From: Desulfuromonas sp. TF
GTDB lineage: Bacteria > Desulfobacterota > Desulfuromonadia > Desulfuromonadales > ATBO01
Length of the DNA stretch: 64,000 nucleotides
Reading direction: 5' to 3'
Assembly (NCBI RefSeq): GCF_000472285.1
Contig: NZ_KI421414.1
Coordinates: 28,799 to 92,798, forward strand
The first letter of the stretch is position 1. Every line of letters starts with the position of its first letter. A model generated the notes under the pieces. It had not been told where the DNA came from. It worked only from the letters and a program-made list of their open reading frames with translations, and made no database searches. Positions 1 to 9,773 of this stretch are shown piece after piece. The position numbers and the translations under genes are program-made.

Positions 1-1
1 C

Positions 2-679
2 CAGGATTGGGCCGAGATGCTGCTTCGCATGTATCTGCGCTTCTGCGAGAGAAAGGGTTTCAAGACGGAGATCACCGATTACCAGCCGGGCGATGAGGCG
101 GGGGTCAAGGGAGTCACCTTCACCGCCGAAGGAGACTATGCCTACGGGTGGCTGCGGGCCGAAATGGGGATCCATCGCCTGGTGCGCATCTCCCCCTTCG
201 ATTCCAGTGCCAAGCGGCACACTTCCTTCTGCTCGGTGTTTGTCTTTCCTGAACTCTCCGACGAGGTGGAGGTGGAGATCAACGACAAGGATCTCAAGGT
301 TGACACCTATCGCGCCAGCGGGGCCGGCGGACAACATATCAACAAGACCGATTCGGCCATCCGCATCACCCACTTGCCGACGGGAGTCGTCGTGGCCTGC
401 CAGAGCGAACGCTCCCAGCACAAGAACCGGGCTACGGCCATGAAACAGCTGAAGGCGCGGCTTTATGAACTGGAGGTTGGTAAAAAAGAGGAGGAAGCTT
501 CCGCTCTCACCGGCGAGAAAAAGGAGATCGCTTGGGGAAGCCAGATCCGCTCCTACGTGCTGCACCCCTATCGCATGGTCAAGGATCACCGCACCGGCTA
601 CGAGGTGGGTAACACGGATGCGGTGCTTGACGGTCACCTGGAGGGTTTCGTCGAAGCCTATCTGCTTAGCCGGAAATAA
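2..679 (+). CDS. prfB: Peptide chain release factor 2, 3' part (5' end outside window)
   Basis: RF2 recognises UGA and UAA stop codons and triggers hydrolysis of peptidyl-tRNA on the ribosome. The reading frame is open to the left edge and begins mid-protein, so roughly the last 225 of about 370 residues are present. Visible landmarks are the SPF tripeptide (bases 191-199), which distinguishes RF2 from RF1, and the universal GGQ motif (326-334) within [15 protein letters not shown]. The usual RF2 programmed frameshift site, near codon 25, would lie outside the window and cannot be checked. It is followed by lysS, the same order as in many proteobacteria, but a heptad repeat array separates the two genes. 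Confidence 0.97.
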   Translation, partial: QDWAEMLLRMYLRFCERKGFKTEITDYQPGDEAGVKGVTFTAEGDYAYGWLRAEMGIHRLVRISPFDSSAKRHTSFCSVFVFPELSDEVEVEINDKDLKVDTYRASGAGGQHINKTDSAIRITHLPTGVVVACQSERSQHKNRATAMKQLKARLYELEVGKKEEEASALTGEKKEIAWGSQIRSYVLHPYRMVKDHRTGYEVGNTDAVLDGHLEGFVEAYLLSRK

Positions 680-688
680 TCGAAAATC

Positions 689-796
689 AAGCTGTAAGCT
701 CTAAGCTTCAAGCTGTAAGCTGAACCTTTAAACTCATAGGTTTTTGCTTATAGCTTACAGCTTACAGCTTATAGCTTGCAGCGTGCAGCTTGCAGC
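689..796. repeat. Inverted heptad array, AAGCTNN family
   Basis: Left arm (689-723) is five contiguous 7-mers of the form AAGCTNN. Right arm (748-796) is seven contiguous 7-mers of the form TTNNAGC or close to it, the reverse complement. About 24 bases separate the arms. The 7-nt phase is kept throughout while individual bases vary. It fills most of the prfB-lysS gap and no gene is visible inside. It matches other arrays in this window in architecture, not in sequence. Confidence 0.85.
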
Positions 797-802
797 TTTC
801 CC

Positions 803-831
803 TTGACTTGCCCCGCCTCGGAGTATATGGT
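803..831 (+). promoter_or_regulatory. Candidate sigma-70 promoter for lysS
   Basis: TTGACT (803-808, 5 of 6 to the -35 consensus), 17-base spacer, TATGGT (826-831, 4 of 6 to the -10 consensus), about 40 bases before the lysS start. It lies just downstream of the heptad array, so the array has not separated promoter from gene. Assigned by eye. Confidence 0.45.
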
Positions 832-871
832 ATCAACCCGTCGAATCCGGGGATGAAAGGTATTGGAATAA

Positions 872-2350
872 ATGGAAGAACTCAACGAACTCCTTCTGCA
901 GCGCCGGTCCAAAATGGAGGAGTTGCGTCAACAGGGAATCAACCCCTACGCCAACGATTTTGCCGCCGAGCATACGACCGCCGATGTAGTGGCGGCGCAT
1001 GGTGAACAGGAAGATCTGGAGGATTGTGCGGCGCGTTACATCCTGGCCGGACGGATCATGGCCCGGCGCGATTTCGGCAAGGCCGCTTTCATTCAGGTAC
1101 AGGATCGGAAAGGTCTTCTGCAGGTGTACGTCGCCCGGGACAGGGTGGGGGAGGAGTCTTTCGATCAGTTCCGCAGATTCGACCTCGGAGACATCGTCGG
1201 CTTCTCCGGCACCCCCTTTCGCACCAAGACGGGAGAGCTGTCGCTGCGGGCCGACGCCATCCGAATTCTGACCAAATCCCTGCAGCCGCTGCCTGAGAAA
1301 TGGCACGGCCTGACCGATGTCGAAACCCGCTACCGGCAGCGCTACCTCGACCTAATCGCCAATCCGGAAGTCAGGGAAGTGTTTCTGAAGCGCAGCCGGA
1401 TCATCGGCCTCATCCGCGATTTCATGCAGCAGCGTGACTTTCTCGAGGTGGAGACTCCGATGATGCAGCCGATCGCCGGCGGCGCCACGGCAAAGCCTTT
1501 CGTCACCCATCACAACACCCTGAAGATGGACCTGTTTCTGCGTATCGCCCCGGAGCTCTACCTCAAGCGCCTGGTGGTGGGGGGCTTCGAGCGGGTGTTC
1601 GAGATCAACCGCAATTTCCGCAACGAGGGAATCTCCATTCAGCACAACCCCGAGTTCACCATGATGGAATTCTACCAGGCCTATGCCACCTACAAGGACC
1701 TGATGGACTTCACCGAGGAGCTGATCTGTCATGTGTCCGGGGAGGTGGTCGGGAAACTCAAATTCACCTACGGCGGCAAGGAGGTTGATCTGACACCCCC
1801 CTGGGACAGGCTGAGCGTCCGGGAGGCGATCGTGAAGTACGGAGACATTGCCGCCGCGGATCTGGAGGACCGGGAGAAGCTCCTGAAATACGCCGGGGCT
1901 CTGGGTCTGGAGGTGGACCGGAATATCGGCCACGGCAAGCTGCTGACTGAGATCTTCGACGAGGTGGCCGAGCCGAATCTTTGGAACCCTACCTTCATTA
2001 CCGAATACCCGACGGAAATTTCTCCCCTGTCACGAAAGAACGAAGCCAATCCCGAGGTGGTGGACCGCTTCGAGCTGTTCATCGTGGGGCGGGAGCTGGC
2101 CAACGCCTTCTCCGAGCTGAACGATCCTCTTGATCAGAAAGAGCGTTTTCTCAGGCAGCTGGAAGAGAAGGAAGCGGGTGACGAGGAAGCCCATGCCATG
2201 GATGCGGATTATATCCGCGCGCTGGAGCATGGACTGCCGCCTACGGCCGGGGAGGGGATCGGCATCGATCGCCTGGTCATGCTGTTGACCGACTCGGCTT
2301 CTATCCGCGACGTCATTCTCTTTCCCCAACTGCGGCCGGAGACACGGTGA
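872..2350 (+). CDS. lysS: Lysyl-tRNA synthetase, class II
   Basis: Charges tRNA-Lys with lysine in the cytoplasm. The 492-residue length is typical. An N-terminal OB-fold anticodon-binding domain (about residues 50-170) precedes the class II catalytic core. Motif 2 is seen as RNFRNEGIS and motif 3 as [12 protein letters not shown] near the C terminus. The start at [18 protein letters not shown] fits the family; a weak AAAGG lies 11 bases upstream, after a candidate promoter. The TGA stop lies inside the first heptad (GTGAGGA) of the next repeat array, so the last codons abut the repeat. Confidence 0.98.
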   Translation: MEELNELLLQRRSKMEELRQQGINPYANDFAAEHTTADVVAAHGEQEDLEDCAARYILAGRIMARRDFGKAAFIQVQDRKGLLQVYVARDRVGEESFDQFRRFDLGDIVGFSGTPFRTKTGELSLRADAIRILTKSLQPLPEKWHGLTDVETRYRQRYLDLIANPEVREVFLKRSRIIGLIRDFMQQRDFLEVETPMMQPIAGGATAKPFVTHHNTLKMDLFLRIAPELYLKRLVVGGFERVFEINRNFRNEGISIQHNPEFTMMEFYQAYATYKDLMDFTEELICHVSGEVVGKLKFTYGGKEVDLTPPWDRLSVREAIVKYGDIAAADLEDREKLLKYAGALGLEVDRNIGHGKLLTEIFDEVAEPNLWNPTFITEYPTEISPLSRKNEANPEVVDRFELFIVGRELANAFSELNDPLDQKERFLRQLEEKEAGDEEAHAMDADYIRALEHGLPPTAGEGIGIDRLVMLLTDSASIRDVILFPQLRPETR

Positions 2351-2428
2351 GGAGTGAGGCGTGAGGAGTGAGGCGCCAAATCTTTTTGTCCTCGCTCCTC
2401 GTTTTTTCTCCTTACCCTCACCCCTCAC
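2347..2428. repeat. Inverted heptad array, GTGAGGM family
   Basis: Left arm 2347-2374 is four perfect-phase heptads alternating GTGAGGA and GTGAGGC. Right arm contains two CCCTCAC heptads (2415-2428), the reverse complement type, preceded by a more degenerate CTCCTTA unit. The first left heptad contains the lysS stop codon, and the right arm ends 8 bases before the lolC start. No ORF with a recognisable product lies inside. Confidence 0.85.
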
Positions 2429-2436
2429 GAGATCTT

Positions 2437-3687
2437 ATGAGTTACGAACTTTTCGTCAGCTTGAGGTACTTGCGGGCCAAGCGCAAGCAGACCTTTATTT
2501 CCGTCATTTCCTTTATTTCCATTGCCGGAGTCACTCTCGGCGTGGCGGCTCTGATCGTCGTGCTGGCGGTCATGACCGGTTTCCACGACGGCGTGCGGCA
2601 GCAGATCCTGGGCAATATTCCCCATGTTCTTATCCAGAAACATGGGGAAGACATGGCCGACTACGAGGAAACGATTTCCAGGGTCAAGGCCGCGCCGCAC
2701 GTGCTGGACGCCACCCCCTTCGTTTCCAAGGAAGCCATGCTTCTCTCCAACCGCAATGTGGCAGCGGTCAGTGTCAAGGGGATCGAAGAAGGCAATAAAA
2801 TTTTCCAGCAGAAATTCCTGACGGTGGGCGACCGTGATGTCGAAGATCTGCTCTTCGACTCCGAAGCGACCCGGCCCGGCATTGTCATCGGCATCGATAC
2901 CGCCACGTCGCTGGGGGTCGCCGTCGGCGAGACGATCAACGTCATTCCTCCCATGTTCACCATCACCCCTTTCGGCATGATCCCCAAGATGAAGCCCTTC
3001 AGGGTGGTCGGTATTTCCCGCCATCGGGGAGGTTTTCTCGATACCTATTTTGCCTATGTCGCCCTGTCCGAAGCCCAAGTCTTTCTTGGAGAGGAGAATC
3101 AGGTGACGGGGGTGGAGGTGGAGGTCGATTCCTTTGACCACGCCAAACCGGTCGCATCCTCCCTGCGTCAGGATTTCAGCTATCCTTTCGTGGTCCGCTC
3201 GTGGGAAGATCTCTTCGGCTCCTTTCTTTCGGCTCTGCGCCTGGAGAAGCTCGGTCTTTTCATCGTCCTGGGGATTATCGTTCTGGTGGCGGCGTTCAAC
3301 ATCGCCACGACCCTGATCATGGTGGTGATGGAAAAGCATAAGGACATAGCCATTCTCAGGTCGATGGGAGCGAATGCCAAGAGCATCATGAAGATATTCG
3401 TTCTGGAAGGGTTCATCATCGGTACCCTGGGAACCGCTCTCGGCACGATGTTGGGCCTCATCGTGGCGAAGAATGCCGATCCGATCATCAAGCAGCTGGA
3501 GAATCTGTTTCACGTCAAGATCTTTGACCAGTCGGTCTACGGCATGGAGAATTTCCCCTCAGTGGTTAACTCTTCGGATGTCATGGCGGTGGTGCTCGTA
3601 GCCATGACCATCAGCCTGCTCGCCACCATCTATCCGGCCTGGAGAGCTTCCCGGATGGACCCGGCCGAGGCGTTGCGGTACGAATAA
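2437..3687 (+). CDS. lolC: Lipoprotein-releasing ABC transporter permease (LolC/LolE family)
   Basis: Inner-membrane permease that, with LolD, extracts mature lipoproteins for delivery to the outer membrane. About 416 residues: one N-terminal membrane helix (residues 20-45, after SLRYLRAKRKQTF), a large periplasmic MacB-like domain, and three C-terminal helices within a FtsX-type domain (about residues 270-410). The start is the ATG at 2437 (MSYELFVSLRYL); the frame is open further upstream only through the heptad array. A single permease gene next to lolD suggests a homodimeric complex; LolC and LolE cannot be told apart from sequence alone. Confidence 0.9.
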   Translation: MSYELFVSLRYLRAKRKQTFISVISFISIAGVTLGVAALIVVLAVMTGFHDGVRQQILGNIPHVLIQKHGEDMADYEETISRVKAAPHVLDATPFVSKEAMLLSNRNVAAVSVKGIEEGNKIFQQKFLTVGDRDVEDLLFDSEATRPGIVIGIDTATSLGVAVGETINVIPPMFTITPFGMIPKMKPFRVVGISRHRGGFLDTYFAYVALSEAQVFLGEENQVTGVEVEVDSFDHAKPVASSLRQDFSYPFVVRSWEDLFGSFLSALRLEKLGLFIVLGIIVLVAAFNIATTLIMVVMEKHKDIAILRSMGANAKSIMKIFVLEGFIIGTLGTALGTMLGLIVAKNADPIIKQLENLFHVKIFDQSVYGMENFPSVVNSSDVMAVVLVAMTISLLATIYPAWRASRMDPAEALRYE

Positions 3688-3737
3688 AATCCGAGAGGGG
3701 TGCGAGGTAAGCGGGTACGCTTCACAAGGGGTAAAGA

Positions 3738-4403
3738 GTGATTGAAGTCAAAGATCTGAAAAAAGGTTTCGCTTCCGGCCGGGGGCGGGTCGAGGTTCTC
3801 GATGGCATCGATCTGATCATCCGTGAAAACGAACGGGTGGCTGTCGTGGGTGCTTCCGGAGCCGGCAAGACGACGCTCATGCATATCATCGGCGGCCTTG
3901 ATCACCCAACCTCCGGGACTGTCCTGTTCGAGGGGAAGGATATTTTCACCCTCAAAGGGGCCGCGCTCGATGCCTTTCGGAACAGGACCATCGGCTTCGT
4001 TTTCCAGTTCCATCAATTGCTGCCCGAGTTTTCGGCCTTGGAAAATGTCATGATGCCGGCCCTTATCGCCCGCCAGGATCAAAAGGAAGCCGCCGAAAAG
4101 GCTGAAAGTCTGCTGGAGGAGGTGGGACTCGGTCATCGACTGACCCATAAGCCGGGGGAGCTTTCCGGAGGCGAGCAGCAGCGGGTGGCCATTGCCCGGG
4201 CGCTGGTCATGTCGCCCCGTCTGCTGCTGGCCGACGAACCTACCGGGAATCTGGACAGCGGCACTTCCGATGAAATCTATCGCCTGCTTCACCAGCTTCA
4301 TCAGACCCGCGGACTGACCATGGTCATTGTGACACACAGTGAAACACTGGCAAAACGTCTTGACCGGATAGTGCACATGGCGGACGGGCGTTTTCTGGAT
4401 TAA
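3738..4403 (+). CDS. lolD: Lipoprotein-releasing system ATP-binding protein LolD
   Basis: ATPase partner of the LolC/E permease 50 bases upstream. The 221 residues form one ABC nucleotide-binding domain: Walker [10 protein letters not shown], signature [15 protein letters not shown], Walker B LLLADEP followed by TGNLDSGTS. The glutamine-rich region [18 protein letters not shown] is typical of the LolD/MacB group. Start is GTG at 3738 with AAGGGG about 6 bases upstream; a downstream ATG would delete the first strand. Highly confident family assignment. Confidence 0.95.
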   Translation: MIEVKDLKKGFASGRGRVEVLDGIDLIIRENERVAVVGASGAGKTTLMHIIGGLDHPTSGTVLFEGKDIFTLKGAALDAFRNRTIGFVFQFHQLLPEFSALENVMMPALIARQDQKEAAEKAESLLEEVGLGHRLTHKPGELSGGEQQRVAIARALVMSPRLLLADEPTGNLDSGTSDEIYRLLHQLHQTRGLTMVIVTHSETLAKRLDRIVHMADGRFLD

Positions 4404-4446
4404 CGGACCCGTTAGTTTTGATTTGCGCCCCTGATGGGCTTTGACC

Positions 4447-4452
4447 TATAAT
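4447..4452 (+). promoter_or_regulatory. Possible -10 element upstream of bamA
   Basis: A perfect TATAAT 45 bases before the bamA start. No good -35 lies at 16-18 bases (the best is TTTGCG at 19), so this is only a candidate for an internal promoter separating the Lol genes from bamA-skp-lpxD. Confidence 0.3.
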
Positions 4453-4496
4453 GCGCCCTTTCAATTCAGAATCTTTTCTGCGGAGTTTTCGATTGC

Positions 4497-6797
4497 ATGT
4501 ATAAGAGGGTTTTCACGGCACTGATTGTGGCGATGCATCTGTTGCCGGGTATTTCCATGGCACAGGAGTATGCCATCGGCGAAGTTGTGATCGAGGGAAA
4601 TCGGCGGGTGGAGCGAAGCGCAATCCGTTCGGTCATTTCCATTGAGGCCGGCCAGACCGTTTCGGACGAGGATATCGACCGGGATATCCGGGCTATTTAC
4701 AAGCTGGGCCGTTTCGAAGATGTGTCCGCCGAGTTCGAAAAGAGCGACGGGGCCGGTACTCTGATTTTTCGGCTCACCGAATATCCTCTGATCCGGAACA
4801 TCGAGTATTCCGGAAACGACGAACTCTCCACCGAAAAGCTGAGGGAACTGGTCACCATCCGCACCCCCGAAATCTATAGCCCCAGAGAAGTCGCAAAAAG
4901 CAGTGAGGCGATCAAAAAGGCTTACATCGAGGAAGGATTTCATGCGGTCGAGATCAGCTCGAAGATCGACATCAATGATCTCCACGAAGCGACGCTTACC
5001 TTTGACGTCAAGGAGGGCGACAAGGTTCTGATCCGTGATATCCGCTTCGAAGGGAATACGGTCTTCACCGACCGGCAGCTCAAAAAAGTCATTGAAACCA
5101 AGGAACGCTGGTTCCTTTCCTGGCTCACGGGGCGGGGCACTTATAAACAGGAAGTCCTGGAGAACGATCTGGAGATCATCGCCGATCAGTATTACAACGA
5201 CGGCTATGTACAGGTGAAGGTCAAACAGCCCCTGGTGACGCTGCGTGAAGACAAGCAGAGCATGGATCTGCTTATCGAAATTGAGGAGGGTGAACAGTTT
5301 CAGATCGGGGAGATGGATGTACAGGGGGACCTCATCCGGAGCAAAGAGGACCTGCTGAAACTGGTGAAGCTCACGGAAGGCGACATCTTCAATCGAAAGC
5401 AGTTGCGCGAGGACGTTTTTACCCTCAATGATCTCTATGCCGACCAGGGCTATGCCTATGTGAACGTCTCTCCCCTGACCCGTCTCGATGTTCAGCAGAA
5501 GCGGATCAATGTGACCTTTGACATCGAGCAGGGAATCCAGGTCGTGATAGGCCGGGTTCAGATCTCGGGGAATACGAAAACCCGGGACAAGGTCATACGC
5601 CGGGAGATGAAGCTGGTGGAGGGAGAACTGTTCAGCGCCAGCAAAGTGAAGGAGAGCCGGCGCCGGATAAACAACCTGGGTTTTTTCGAAGAGGTAAACG
5701 TCACCACAGGCAAGGGGACGGACGAAGCCCACATGGACCTGGATGTGAATGTCAAGGAGCGACCGACCGGAACGTTCAGTGTCGGATTCGGCTACTCCTC
5801 CGTGGACGGCATCATCGGCCAGGGCTCGGTCTCCCAGGAAAATTTTCTCGGACGGGCTCTTAAGCTGAACCTGGCAGGTTCCTTCGGCGGCAGGAGCACC
5901 ACATACCAGTTGGGGGTTCTCGATCCCTACTTCCTCGATAAAGACCTGGCTCTCGGCTTCGATGTGTTCAAAACCGAACGGGAATACGTCGATTTCAGCA
6001 AGAAAGCGGTTGGGGCAAACATAAAGCTCGGCATTCCGCTGACGTACGATCTCAGGACCTTCTTTCTCTATCGTTACGAGGAAAAGGAAATTTTCGATGT
6101 CGACGCGAACGCTTCTTTCCTGATCCGGGATCAGGTGGGGACTTCCACCATCTCTTCGATCACCGCATCATTGACCCGCAATACCACCGATTACCGGCTA
6201 GATCCTTCGATGGGATCCGTTTCCGAAGCTTCGATCGAATTCGCCGGGTTGGGCGGTACGGAAAAATTCGCAAAGTACAACATTGATCACCGCCATTTCT
6301 TTCCCTGGAAGTGGGGAACGGTTTTTTCCGCTCACGGTCGTCTCGGCTATATCCAGGAGGTCGGAGGAGAGGATATTCCTCTCGATGAACGATTCTGGCT
6401 CGGCGGCATCAACACCATTCGCGGCTTTGAAACCCGAGAGGTCGGACCGAAGGTTCGACGGACGACGGAACAGATTGATCCCGTCACCGGAAAAACCGTA
6501 ACGGTCCCGACCGATGAATTCGAGTTCATCGGTGGGGAAAAACAGGCCTATTTCAACTTCGAATATACTTTTCCACTGCTCAAGGACATGGGCCTCAAAG
6601 GGTTGCTCTTCTTCGATGCCGGCAATGCCTGGAGAAAGGATGAAGATTACTTCTCAAACATGCGCTACAGCGTCGGCGGCGGCATCCGATGGTTCAGTCC
6701 CATGGGGCCGCTGCGACTTGAATGGGGTTATAATCTCGACCCTGAAGAAACCGAGAAGCCCAGTCAGTTCGAATTTTCCATCGGCAAATTTTTCTGA
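4497..6797 (+). CDS. bamA: Outer membrane protein assembly factor BamA
   Basis: Core of the machine that folds and inserts beta-barrel proteins into the outer membrane. 766 residues: signal peptide (residues 1-22, ending SMAQ), five POTRA domains (about 25-350, each with the betaalphaalphabetabeta pattern and G-N-T-type turns), then the C-terminal 16-strand barrel (about 420-766). The conserved loop-6 motif appears as GGINTIRGFE, and the protein ends in phenylalanine (SIGKFF), as barrel substrates do. Next to skp and lpxD, a very widespread arrangement coupling barrel assembly and lipid A synthesis. Confidence 0.97.
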   Translation: MYKRVFTALIVAMHLLPGISMAQEYAIGEVVIEGNRRVERSAIRSVISIEAGQTVSDEDIDRDIRAIYKLGRFEDVSAEFEKSDGAGTLIFRLTEYPLIRNIEYSGNDELSTEKLRELVTIRTPEIYSPREVAKSSEAIKKAYIEEGFHAVEISSKIDINDLHEATLTFDVKEGDKVLIRDIRFEGNTVFTDRQLKKVIETKERWFLSWLTGRGTYKQEVLENDLEIIADQYYNDGYVQVKVKQPLVTLREDKQSMDLLIEIEEGEQFQIGEMDVQGDLIRSKEDLLKLVKLTEGDIFNRKQLREDVFTLNDLYADQGYAYVNVSPLTRLDVQQKRINVTFDIEQGIQVVIGRVQISGNTKTRDKVIRREMKLVEGELFSASKVKESRRRINNLGFFEEVNVTTGKGTDEAHMDLDVNVKERPTGTFSVGFGYSSVDGIIGQGSVSQENFLGRALKLNLAGSFGGRSTTYQLGVLDPYFLDKDLALGFDVFKTEREYVDFSKKAVGANIKLGIPLTYDLRTFFLYRYEEKEIFDVDANASFLIRDQVGTSTISSITASLTRNTTDYRLDPSMGSVSEASIEFAGLGGTEKFAKYNIDHRHFFPWKWGTVFSAHGRLGYIQEVGGEDIPLDERFWLGGINTIRGFETREVGPKVRRTTEQIDPVTGKTVTVPTDEFEFIGGEKQAYFNFEYTFPLLKDMGLKGLLFFDAGNAWRKDEDYFSNMRYSVGGGIRWFSPMGPLRLEWGYNLDPEETEKPSQFEFSIGKFF

Positions 6798-6824
6798 TCA
6801 GTGTATCAGCACAAGGAGACAGTT

Positions 6825-7355
6825 ATGAAACGACTCATCGGTTTGACTCTCATCATGCTACTGACATCGGCAGGGGCGGCCCTGGCTGCTGAAGCCAAGA
6901 TCGGCTACGTCGACCTGCAGAAGGCATTGAATCTCTCCGTGGCGGGTAAAGCCGCCAAGGAGAAGATCTCAGGCAAGGTCAAGGAATACGAAACCATTGT
7001 CGAATCCCGCCAGGAGGAACTCAGGAAGCTGAAGGAGGAACTGGAAAAGAAGGCCCTTCTCCTGTCCGAGACCGCCCGCGCCGACAAGGAGCGGGATTAT
7101 CAGCAGAAACTTAAGGAATTCCAGCGCTTCACCAAGGACATTCAGGAAGAGTTGCAGCAGCAGGATGCCGATCACACCCGGCGGATACTTGAAGAGCTGT
7201 TCCAGGTGATCAAGGAGGTCGGGGTAAAGGAGAAGTATACGCTGGTTCTTGAAAAAACCGAAAGTTCCATTCTTTTTGCCGATGATCAGATTGATCTCAC
7301 TGCCAGGATCATCAAGGCCTATGATGCAAGGTTCGCCACCGAATCGACTAAGTAG
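6825..7355 (+). CDS. skp: Periplasmic chaperone OmpH/Skp
   Basis: Holds unfolded outer-membrane proteins in the periplasm for BamA. About 176 residues: signal peptide (1-22, cleavage after AALA), then [13 protein letters not shown], the family hallmark, and a long charged helical hairpin (about residues 40-140) forming the tentacles, rich in K/E and Q. The start is ATG at 6825, with AAGGAG about 6 bases upstream; an upstream in-frame ATG at 6801 lacks a signal peptide start. Located between bamA and lpxD as in many proteobacteria. Confidence 0.93.
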   Translation: MKRLIGLTLIMLLTSAGAALAAEAKIGYVDLQKALNLSVAGKAAKEKISGKVKEYETIVESRQEELRKLKEELEKKALLLSETARADKERDYQQKLKEFQRFTKDIQEELQQQDADHTRRILEELFQVIKEVGVKEKYTLVLEKTESSILFADDQIDLTARIIKAYDARFATESTK

Positions 7356-7365
7356 GAGGGGGAGC

Positions 7366-8397
7366 GTGGCGCTGCTAAAAGAACTGGCCGAACTGGCGGG
7401 GGGGACGGTCGTCGGCGACGGAGATCTGGAAATCCTGCGCCTGGCTTCCATTGACGAGGCCCGGGAAGGGGATATCACATTTATCTCCAATCCCAAATAT
7501 CTGGCGAAGATCGAGCACTGCCGGGCCTCGGCCATCATCGTCTCTCCGGGCATTGAAGCTCCAGGGTTTTCGCTGATCGTCTGCCGCAACCCCTATCTCG
7601 CCTTCGCCAAGATTCTCACCTTTCTTATGGTGCGTCGGCCTGAACCGAAAGGGGTCATGAAGGGGGCCATTGTTGCTGCCAGTGCGACGCTCGGCGAAGG
7701 GGTTACCGTTCATCCCGGCTGCGTGATCGGCGAAAATGTCCAAGTAGGACTGGGGACGATTCTTTATCCGGGAGTCGTTCTCTATGACGATGCGGTGGTT
7801 GGAGAGGAATGTACCCTGCACGCCGGTGTCGTCGTGCGGGAGCAATGCAGGATCGGCAATCGGGTCATCATTCAACCTTCGGCGGTCATCGGCGCCGACG
7901 GGTTCGGCTTTGCTCCCGACGGATCGCGATACTACAAGATCCCGCAGATAGGAATCGTGATCATCGAAGACGATGTGGAGATCGGCGCCGCCACCTGCAT
8001 CGACCGTGCGGCCCTCGGGGTCACACGTATCAAGCGAGGGACGAAGATCGACAACCTGGTGCAGGTCGCTCACAATGTTGTCATCGGCGAGGATTCGATT
8101 CTCGTCTCGCAGGTGGGAATCGCGGGCAGCACCGAAATCGGAAATCACTGCACCTTCGGCGGTCAGGCGGCGACATCGGGGCATCTCAAAATAGGCAACA
8201 ATGTCACCATCGGCGGCCGCGGAGGAGTGACCAACCACGTTGATGACAACCAGTTTCTATCAGGCCTTCCCGCCATACCTCATAAGGAATGGCTCAAAGC
8301 CACCATGAGCTTCACCAGGCTGCCCGAAATGCGCAAGGAGCTCAGCCATATGAAACGTCAGCTCGAAGAGCTTGAAAAATTAATCAAGGAAGGATGA
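7366..8397 (+). CDS. lpxD: UDP-3-O-acylglucosamine N-acyltransferase LpxD
   Basis: Third step of lipid A synthesis: transfers a second hydroxyacyl chain from acyl-ACP to UDP-3-O-acyl-GlcN. 343 residues: N-terminal uridine-binding domain (1-100), left-handed beta-helix of hexapeptide repeats (about 105-290), C-terminal helices. The catalytic histidine is seen in [10 protein letters not shown] (His236). Start is GTG at 7366, preceded by a strong AGGAGGGGG; the open frame extends upstream through skp but that part is not LpxD-like. If the gnnA/gnnB reading is right, the substrate could be the 3-amino analogue. Confidence 0.96.
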   Translation: MALLKELAELAGGTVVGDGDLEILRLASIDEAREGDITFISNPKYLAKIEHCRASAIIVSPGIEAPGFSLIVCRNPYLAFAKILTFLMVRRPEPKGVMKGAIVAASATLGEGVTVHPGCVIGENVQVGLGTILYPGVVLYDDAVVGEECTLHAGVVVREQCRIGNRVIIQPSAVIGADGFGFAPDGSRYYKIPQIGIVIIEDDVEIGAATCIDRAALGVTRIKRGTKIDNLVQVAHNVVIGEDSILVSQVGIAGSTEIGNHCTFGGQAATSGHLKIGNNVTIGGRGGVTNHVDDNQFLSGLPAIPHKEWLKATMSFTRLPEMRKELSHMKRQLEELEKLIKEG

Positions 8398-8402
8398 CCG
8401 TC

Positions 8403-8837
8403 ATGGAATTGAATGTTGTCGAAATCATGAAGCTGATTCCCCACCGTTACCCCTTTTTGCTTGTCGATAAGATCATCGAGTCCGAGGGGGACACGAAAGT
8501 CGTCGGGATCAAGAACGTCACCATCAATGAGCCGTTCTTTCAAGGACATTTTCCCGGGCACCCGATCATGCCGGGAGTCCTCATTGTCGAGGCCATGGCT
8601 CAGCTCGGCGGCGCCTTTGTCCGGGCAAAATACGACATCGGTGACGACAAGGTCACCTATTTCGTGGGGATCGACAATGTCAAGTTCCGCAAGCCGGTGA
8701 TCCCCGGAGACGTCCTGAGATTTGAGCTGGAGCTGGTCAGCACCCGTCGGGGAATCTACGCCTTTGCCGGGAAGGCTTATGTGGAAGGGAAACTGGTCTG
8801 CGAGGCAGATCTTAAGGCAACTTTCGCCGACCGTTAG
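8403..8837 (+). CDS. fabZ: 3-hydroxyacyl-ACP dehydratase FabZ
   Basis: Dehydrates 3-hydroxyacyl-ACP in fatty acid elongation and so competes with LpxA/LpxD for hydroxyacyl-ACP. 144 residues, a single hot-dog fold. Active-site residues are in FQGHFPGHP (His49) and LIVEAMAQ (Glu63), the 14-residue spacing expected. Two starts are possible: ATG 8403, 9 bases after AAGGAAGG (preferred), or ATG 8394, which overlaps the lpxD stop. Its place between lpxD and lpxA is the classic arrangement. Confidence 0.96.
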   Translation: MELNVVEIMKLIPHRYPFLLVDKIIESEGDTKVVGIKNVTINEPFFQGHFPGHPIMPGVLIVEAMAQLGGAFVRAKYDIGDDKVTYFVGIDNVKFRKPVIPGDVLRFELELVSTRRGIYAFAGKAYVEGKLVCEADLKATFADR

Positions 8838-8865
8838 GGGAAATCCGTGAAGCGCAAGTTCCCCT
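8836..8865 (+). other. Small hairpin between fabZ and lpxA
   Basis: AGGGGAA (8836-8842) and TTCCCCT (8859-8865) form a 7-bp stem with a 16-base loop overlapping the fabZ stop. There is no T run after it, so it is not a standard terminator; it may tune expression or stability. Weakly supported. Confidence 0.35.
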
Positions 8866-8907
8866 GCCACCTCACACCTTTGAGCTATTAAGGGAATATA
8901 TCGACGC

Positions 8908-9678
8908 ATGATCCACCCGACAGCCATAGTGCATTCCGCCGCCCGGATTGACGAAGGAGTCTCCATCGGCCCCTACGCCGTTATAGGCGAGCATGTTTCC
9001 ATCGCCGCGGGGACGACCGTGGGACCGCATTCGGTCATCGAAGGGTGGACCGAGATCGGACGGGACAACCGGATCTTCCAGTTCGCTTCCGTGGGAGCCG
9101 ATCCCCAGGACCTCAAGTTTCATGGCGAGCAGTCCTTCCTTCGCCTCGGGGACCGCAATACGGTGCGCGAATTCGTGACCCTTCATCGCGGGACCGAAGA
9201 CGGAGGAGGGGAGACCGTGATCGGAGACGACAATCTGTTCATGGCCTATTCGCACGTGGCTCACGACTGCCGGGTCGGGAACCGCGTTATTCTTGCCAAC
9301 GCCGCCACGCTCGCCGGGCATGTCGTCGTTGATGATCATGCCATTCTGGGAGGACTCTCCGGCGTTCACCAGTTCACCCGCATCGGCTCTCATGCCATGA
9401 TCAGCGGAGGCTCAGTGGTCGTACAGGATATTGTCCCCTTCATCATGGCCCAGGGGGACCGGGCAAAACCAGCGGGACTGAACCTGGTCGGCCTCAAACG
9501 GCGGGGCTTCTCCGATTCCACCCTGCACGATCTCAAAACGGCCTATAAGCTCATTTTCCGTTCAGGCCTGCGCCTTGAGGAGGCCTTGGAGAAAGTTACC
9601 GCCGAACTCGATGAAACGCCTGAACTGAAGATGTTTACAGAATTCATTCGCAACAGCCACCGGGGGATTGCGCGTTAA
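8908..9678 (+). CDS. lpxA: Acyl-ACP:UDP-GlcNAc (or GlcNAc3N) O/N-acyltransferase LpxA
   Basis: First acylation in lipid A synthesis. 256 residues: left-handed beta-helix (1-185) of hexapeptide repeats, then a helical C-terminal domain beginning LNLVGLKRRGF. The catalytic dyad region is AYSHVAHDC (His119 aligns with E. coli His125). The two genes downstream resemble gnnA/gnnB, which in Acidithiobacillus make UDP-GlcNAc3N for LpxA; acceptor choice cannot be decided from sequence here. AAGGGA lies 11 bases before the start. Confidence 0.96.
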   Translation: MIHPTAIVHSAARIDEGVSIGPYAVIGEHVSIAAGTTVGPHSVIEGWTEIGRDNRIFQFASVGADPQDLKFHGEQSFLRLGDRNTVREFVTLHRGTEDGGGETVIGDDNLFMAYSHVAHDCRVGNRVILANAATLAGHVVVDDHAILGGLSGVHQFTRIGSHAMISGGSVVVQDIVPFIMAQGDRAKPAGLNLVGLKRRGFSDSTLHDLKTAYKLIFRSGLRLEEALEKVTAELDETPELKMFTEFIRNSHRGIAR

Positions 9679-9684
9679 AGACCT

Positions 9685-9756
9685 GTGACGGGGTGAGGCG
9701 TGACAGGTAGAATTATCTTTGTTTTTAGTCACGCGTTAAGCGTCACGCGTCATGAC
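9685..9756. repeat. Inverted heptad array, GTGANNN/GTCACGC family
   Basis: Left part has 7-mers GTGACGG (9685), then after one extra base GTGAGGC (9693) and GTGACAG (9700). Right arm (9728-9755) is four phased heptads: GTCACGC, GTTAAGC, GTCACGC, GTCATGA. It occupies nearly all of the lpxA-gnnA gap, 17 bases before the gnnA start. The inner 20 bases hold nothing recognisable. Confidence 0.8.
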
Positions 9757-9773
9757 TTGAGAAGGTTGAGCAA

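Noticed and set aside
689-796. Tandem repeats as a possible CRISPR array
   Set aside because: Units are 7 bases and contiguous, with no unique spacers, and no cas gene is in the window.
2368-2436. N-terminal extension of LolC
   Set aside because: It is a translation of the GTGAGGC array; MSYELFVSLRYL at 2437 is the conserved start.
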